Assembly (NCBI RefSeq): GCF_030272615.1 | Contig: NC_081405.1 | Coordinates: 156,136,954 to 156,200,953 of the forward strand | Direction of reading: 5' to 3' | DNA length: 64,000 bases | From: Cryptomeria japonica | Lineage: Eukaryota > Streptophyta > Pinopsida > Cupressales > Cupressaceae | Part shown: positions 59,265 through 64,000 of the stretch, piece after piece | Layout of the letters: each line of letters begins with the position of its first letter | Position numbering within the stretch: the first letter of the stretch is position 1 | Position numbers and translations under genes: made by a program | The notes under the pieces: model-generated | Databases searched by the model: none | Seen by the model: only the letters and a program-made list of their open reading frames with translations | Told to the model about the DNA's origin: nothing

Positions 59265-60515
59265 TTCCTCGGTAATTAAACCTCAGAAAGACTTAATTCT
59301 ATGGCTTCGTCTAACGGGAATAGTGTAAGTAGGGCTTATTGTTGTAAAACTCATGCATTAGAGAGGGAGAGAAAATCTTGATTTTAGAGGTAGTAATTTT
59401 CAGTAAAATCAGCCAATCTTCCAGATTTAAGCTGTTAAATACAATCAGGACAATCTCCCGAAATTTCAGAAAAAATGTCAGGGACCGTGGCGCTTCGGAG
59501 TGCACACGGTCCCGACAACTTTTTTCGAAATTTGCAGGGATGAAAGTTATGATGATTTTGGAGCTAATCTGAAAAAATTGAGTGGTTTTACGATCTGTAG
59601 ATAGGCCAAATTAAAGTTGCAATCTCGAAATTGAACCCTACCAAGATTGTCGAAAAATGCAAAAATTTGAATTTTGAAAAAGAGAGGGAAACTGAAATTT
59701 TGAATTTTATGATTTTAGAGGGAATACCGAAAGCAATGCAAGTTTTGAAATTCAAAAGTTCACTCAATTTCACGCAAAATTCAATTTTGAAAGCGGAAAT
59801 TGAAGTTGTTGTAATTAAGCACTTAATTTCAAAAGTCACAAATTGCAAGAATTTAAATAAAGCACTGAAATTTTGAATGAATGATAACACACTTTTCAGA
59901 TTTAGGATAGTAAGAACACAATTTTGACACAAAATTTCAGTTTCACCAATTTTTGAATGTTTAGAAGCCTTAATCCAAGCAATCACAAGACCAACTTTGA
60001 CTGTAATTTTGAAGGTGTTAAAATTGATAAAATCAGCCAAAATTCTGGATTTTAGCAGGAAAATATAGTAAGATCTCGCTCCCAAAATTTCGGAAAAAAT
60101 GTCGGGGACGATGGTGCTCGGAGTGCACACGGTCCTTGCAACTTTTTTCCAAATTTTCAGGGATGAAAGATATTGTAATTTTATTGCGGAATCCAAAGTT
60201 ACAGCTGATTTGGAGATGTTTTGATTAGTGAAATTGTCAGACAAAGGTTGAATCAAGAGGGTTTCAAAAATTAGGGTTTTGACACTTAACCACTTAATTT
60301 TCAAAATTAAAGCATAGATATGAATTGATAATTTGTAATAGAAGGGTAGATCTGAAACAAGCATTAACATTTAGACATTTCACAAGTTCAATTACTAAAA
60401 AGAAAATTTAGGGTTTTTATGCAATTAACCTCTAAAATTTTGCAAAAGATCAAACATGGAAATGTAATCGAGGAATCCAATTTTCAGATCTAACTATGAA
60501 TAATCAGAAAGGATG
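59265..60515 (-). other. 5' leader of non-autonomous Tat-like element
   Basis: About 1.25 kb between PBS and Gag start, without a supported ORF; the minus frame 59588-60370 is a low-complexity shadow. Contains a ~165-bp duplication, listed separately. Confidence 0.6.
59405..60190. repeat. Duplicated ~165-bp leader segment with GGACCGTG/CACGGTCC palindrome
   Basis: AAAATCAGCCAA starts both copies (59405 and 60030). Both include the C/TGGGGACCGTGG or GGGGACGATGG half, then GGAGTGCACACGGTCC. A related block is in the LTR (54298-54336 and 60905-60943). In the first copy GGGACCGTG and CACGGTCCC form a 9-bp stem. Confidence 0.8.
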
Positions 60516-60533
60516 TTCACATCGGGTTCACCA
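60516..60533 (-). promoter_or_regulatory. Primer-binding site of non-autonomous Tat-like element
   Basis: Minus strand TGGTGAACCCGATGTGAA, three bases inside the LTR end, beginning with the TGG complementary to a tRNA CCA end. Confidence 0.8.
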
Positions 60534-60536
60534 AAA

Positions 60537-61807
60537 TGTAAAGCGGAAAATCGCGATCGAACCCTAGTTGCTCTCCCCTCTTCCAACTCGAAGGAGAGAG
60601 AAGGGAGATTCACTAGGGTTGATGGTTTTCACTTAAGGGAGAGACTTTACATTCAAAAGAGGGGTTGAAACCCACAAGATCCAATCCCACACAATGCAAG
60701 ATTGGATGCTAAATGTGTTTCAAGGGTTAAGACAGCAAGGCTACCCTCTTTTGTAAAGAATGTTGATAGAAGAATTAAGCTAGGAATGCATAGAAAGTGA
60801 CAAAGATTCGCTTATAAACTGAGATGGGGATATAGGATGAAGCTGCAGACCTGGAATTAGCAGTAAAATGTTGATACGGCGCTATTCTGCAAATTTGAGC
60901 AAAAGTTGTCAGGACGATGGCGCCCGGCGCCACGGTCCTCCGAAAAATCCGCGAAACGAAGGGGAATCTGTTCGTCTCTGCACAAGGATTCCAGATCTTC
61001 AATTTCAGCCGCGTACCTGCAACCTACACACAGAAAAGCGAAGACGATTGGGGGGTTAGGGATTAGGGGTTTGCCTTTAGGTCAAACCCCGGTTTTGGAA
61101 TTAACCAAGAAATGAGCAATGCTGTAAATGTAAATGTCTGTAATGTAAAACAAGTACTAATACCTTGTTGTAAGGATGTTTGTATCCTTATGTGCGAAGG
61201 TATAGATGTTGTATGTTGTATGTTGTAGTAGTATGTAGTAAGTGATCTCCTCTTCAATGGTTGAATCCTTGTCTTGAATGCAACACTTAGCCTTGAATGG
61301 AGACTTAGAATGATCAATTGCTTGAAAGAATGCTTGAATGCTTGAATGCTTAAGTATAGTTTTCACGCCTTTTCCCTCATGTATGTATATATCCAAATGA
61401 GAGAGGAAAATGTAGTTTATATACTTGCCAATTAGGGTTAAAAGACTAATTTTCCCGACCTTAGGCCGACCAGGAAAGATAATTTTCCAATTTGCAAGCA
61501 TAAAGACCCGAAGTCCAAAAGTGACCGGGCCCAAAATAGGACCCAGGGACCAGGGCGCTAGGCGCCATGGTCCTGGGGGACCAGGGTGCTAGGTGCCCTG
61601 GTCCTGAAGAACCAGGGTGCTGGGCGCTCTGGTCCCACCTCCCGGGACAACAGGGTGCAAAGGAGGTTCAGGCCAGGGTGCAAGAAAATGCAGTTTTCAG
61701 TGTCATAATCAGGTTTTGGGGTCTCCATTCAAGTTGTGTGTTGCGTCGCCATCGTGAAGACCAAAATGCAGTCAAAATTGCAAGTGTCACAATTTTAGGA
61801 CGCTACA
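60537..61807 (-). repeat. 5' LTR of non-autonomous Tat-like element
   Basis: 1,271 bp, same ends as 53930-55194, six bases longer in the GGACCAGGG cluster near 61560-61620. TATA box (minus) at 61416-61423. ACATC follows at 61808-61812. Confidence 0.95.
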
Positions 61808-61829
61808 ACATCCATCTGATAAACCTTAT
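61808..61829 (-). pseudogene. pol: Residual copia RT fragment
   Basis: Only KVYQMD of the copia RT survives between the nested element and the next LTR. The TSD and this fragment fix where the interrupted RT gene continued. Confidence 0.8.
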
Positions 61830-61831
61830 AG

Positions 61832-63084
61832 TGATGAATACTAAGAGGGGGGCTGAATTAGTATACCAAAAATTACTGTACTCAAACACTTTATCAGTCT
61901 AGCAGTAAACCGGTATAATATTTTAACTAACAAACCGATTAACACAAATGCAAACCAAACAGCAAGTAAGGCATTCACCCACAGAAGCACAATCACCATA
62001 ACACAAGAGATTTTGACATGGAAACCCAAATGGGAAAAACCACAATGAGATGAAACTCACAAGTAACTATCTGCAGAATAATAACCAGACCGGTTAAGGT
62101 CAGACCGGCTAAGGTCATACAGTGTTCTTTACTAGAATAGATTCTGTTAGGAATCTCAATCTCTGTTAGGAGATAAGTCTGATTAAAGACTACCTTGTGA
62201 GAGGATTTTAGATCCATGGATGTGAACCACGTTGTTAGAGGATTTACAAAGGCTTTTTTGGGCCTACCCGGTTAAGGGTTTCTAAGTTGTCAAAGATGTG
62301 AGTAATCAATAAGTGAATGATCTAGCAAATAGTATAGTCTGCTTGGTTAGATCCATGATAGCTCATTGCTAATGTATTTCAACATTACTTCAGCCTTCAG
62401 TAAATCCACACCCTGTTTCAGTACACAGAATTGATCTTTTCTATTAAGATCGAGCATACAAGAACTCATGAACCACTTCAAACTCTAACAACTACACACA
62501 CATATTGAAACCTTAGATATGATGTCCTTAAAAGGAATCTGATTTCATGTCGGTCCAATAGGATTATATTGCAAGTTCCTAGGTTCATTGTATCTAAACA
62601 CATTTAGTAAGACGACACAAAATCACCGTCAAAGTGTTGGTGGATGGTAACTCATCACAAAGATATACCGGTTGGTAACTCATCACAGAGTGTTACAGGT
62701 TTATACAACTTTACTAATTGCTGGTTGGTAACTCATCACAGAGTGTTACAGGTTTATACAACTTTACTAATTGCCGGTTGGTAACTCAGAGTAATACTGG
62801 TTTAACAGATTACCAGTTGATAGAAATGAAGACTGAGAAAATGATAACTGCCGCTTCTAGTTCCTTTGCTTCGTTCCGCTTGAGGTCCTCATGCTGCTTG
62901 AGATCCTCATGCCGCTTGAGATCGATAAACACTTTCTGCAAGACACGATAGTCTAAAGACTATAACATAATACCGGTTTGAAACAAATACCGGTTGAGTA
63001 TAACTCATACATACAAAAAATGATCTCATAGCAAGTGTGTGTCCATCAATGACAATCACAACATAATCATCAAAAATGCCAACA
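61832..63084 (-). repeat. 3' LTR of a second Sirevirus-like element
   Basis: On the minus strand it starts TGTTGGCATTTTTGATGA after a purine tract and ends near CCCCCTCTTAGTATTCATCA. The same arrangement (AAGAGGGGGG near the right-facing end) is seen in the other Sirevirus-like LTR at 19405. Contains dispersed ACCGGT motifs and 53-bp tandem units. The exact outer end (61832) is inferred. Confidence 0.65.
62642..62790. repeat. 53-bp tandem repeat in LTR
   Basis: Units start at GGTTGGTAACTCATCACAG at 62670 and 62723; a third partial unit begins at 62776 and a diverged partial one at 62642. The period is exactly 53 bp. Confidence 0.9.
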
Positions 63085-63101
63085 ACCTCCCGCTTTGGCA
63101 T
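63085..63101 (-). promoter_or_regulatory. Polypurine tract of second Sirevirus-like element
   Basis: Minus strand ATGCCAAAGCGGGAGGT directly before TGTTGGC. GCGGGAGG is in the usual PPT position. Confidence 0.65.
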
Positions 63102-63320
63102 TGATGGCAACGCTTAGGAAAATTTTGATGTCTAAGTGTTTTTACAAAAGAAAATATGCCATAATAAAAAATACTCCCCCTAAGCATATACACTATCCTT
63201 TTGCAAAAAAGAAAATGTATACTACTTCCTTACAGAGATAAACATGAGTATACATAGCATGCATCAAAATTTTAAATACCAGAATACTTCTCCCCCTTTG
63301 CCAACAATGACAAAATACAG
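63102..63320 (-). other. Non-coding spacer before polypurine tract
   Basis: No supported gene. It lies between the end of the coiled-coil ORF and the polypurine tract and holds several Cys-free A/T-rich runs and a second purine tract (minus AAAGGGGGAGAAG) near 63291-63303. Confidence 0.5.
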
Positions 63321-64000
63321 CTAAATAACCCCTGTTTCTATTAGCTGAATAAATGTTTGTGACAATAAAGAGTGAAACTTGTCAAAAACTGATTTAAAGT
63401 CCTGCATAAATTGCTTCATGGATAAGGGCCATGACTCAAGTAATGAGGTAGCAACCTCACTCTCCGTTTGCATCTGGGATACCTGTTCTTCCATGGCATC
63501 CAAAATACTCATCTCTTGAGTAACCGACAAGGCATCTAGATTGAGATAGCATTTCTGAAGTATTTGCAGTCTTGGTAGTAGAACTAGTTGTAGTTCCTGC
63601 AAATCCTTGGTCCGATTGCTGATCTCCAAATCAATTCGTGCAGCCTGAAGTTTAAACTGGTGAACGGTTTGACCATAAGCGGTAAAGGAGTCAAATGGGG
63701 TCTTGAAGGTGCTTTTGAAAGTCTGCAAATCAGTTTGCAATTTGTCTTTCTGGGCAAGCATATCATCACAGAATAGATGGGGTAGACATATCTTACTGAG
63801 CAACAATTTTCCCTCATCCATTGCATCTTTGATGTCCTTCTGTGCCTTTTGCAGATCAGACCGGAGCTCATGTAACTTTTTCACCAAGGCAGTGTTTAAA
63901 GCCTTTTGATGCTCCTTCTTGGCCTGTGCTTCAACAACCTCTTCCAAGCTTTGTACCTGGTCCTCCACAACCATGCATAAAAGTTTTAGTTGGGCTAGAG
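63321..64000 (-). pseudogene. C-terminal coiled-coil part of env-like accessory ORF (runs off window)
   Basis: 218+ codons open to the right edge of the window; the reading before the internal Met at 63974 stays open (LAQLKLLCMVVEDQ). Almost the whole segment has heptad-like Leu/Ile/Val spacing (VQSLEEVVEAQAKKEHQKAL; LHELRSDLQKAQKDIKDAM). It lies just before the polypurine tract and 3' LTR, the same place as the coiled-coil end of the ORF at 48242-50109, so it is the env-like ORF of this Sirevirus-like element. The rest is outside the window. No stop in the visible part, so it could be an intact gene. Confidence 0.6.

Larger units (their letters stand above)
53930..61807 (-). mobile_element. 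Non-autonomous Tat-like gypsy element, 7.9 kb, Gag-PR only
   Basis: Complete with two LTRs, ACATC duplications, PBS and PPT, but only one long ORF (Gag plus protease-like) and no RT, RNase H or integrase. It inserted into the copia RT gene. It would need Pol from a related Tat element, and shares the PBS type and Gag knuckle pattern with the 24-kb Tat element in this window. Confidence 0.93.

Noticed and set aside
59588-60370. 260-codon minus ORF in the element leader
   Set aside because: Low-complexity, no domain, overlaps the duplicated leader segment, and not preceded by any gene signal beyond an ATG.

Overview
The window is plant nuclear DNA made almost entirely of nested transposable elements. 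The lineages point to a plant: a chromodomain Ty3/gypsy element (chromovirus), a 24-kb Tat/Ogre-type Ty3/gypsy element with a second RNase H and a plant mobile domain ORF, and Sirevirus-like Ty1/copia elements. Element size and nesting depth suggest a very large genome, possibly a gymnosperm, but the sequence alone does not prove this. I see no convincing single-copy host gene, tRNA or rRNA.

Layout. 1-1475: decayed DDE-type DNA transposase (+). 2206-4796: broken intron-containing gene (-) of unknown function, with a 29-bp array (4959-5074) beside its start. 5170-8508: chromovirus copy A (-), truncated before the integrase. 9548-10076: array of 11 long palindromes, followed by a broken ~1,207-codon accessory ORF (+, 10207-13830). 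14759-19404: chromovirus copy B (-), from 3' LTR through integrase with chromodomain, RNase H, RT and protease into gag. Copy B is cut at 19404 by a Sirevirus-like copia element (-). Its LTR (19405-19810 plus 51635-52376) is split by a pol-less copia element (+, 19811-51634). That element is itself split by the Tat element (-, 24293-48236, target duplication ATACC). The Sirevirus pol resumes at 52722-53929 and is interrupted by a pol-less Tat-like element (-, 53930-61807, target duplication ACATC). From about 61832 to the right edge lies the 3' end of another Sirevirus-like element (-).

Within the Tat element, gag-protease-RT-RNase H-aRNase H-integrase run on the minus strand (38046 to 30737). 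Two further large ORFs run antisense: a plant mobile domain (MAIN/MAIL-like) ORF at 26017-28071, and a ~1,213-codon ORF at 40431-44072 that appears homologous to the one at 10207-13830.

The main observation is a recurring pairing. Large non-gag/pol accessory ORFs each start 130-400 bp downstream of their own array of short palindromic or tandem motifs, and the motif differs in every case. This resembles a DNA-binding factor with cognate sites, as in the VANC anti-silencing proteins of VANDAL transposons. The function is inference. Most interrupting stops in these ORFs are TAG or TAA, consistent with C-to-T decay of glutamine codons.
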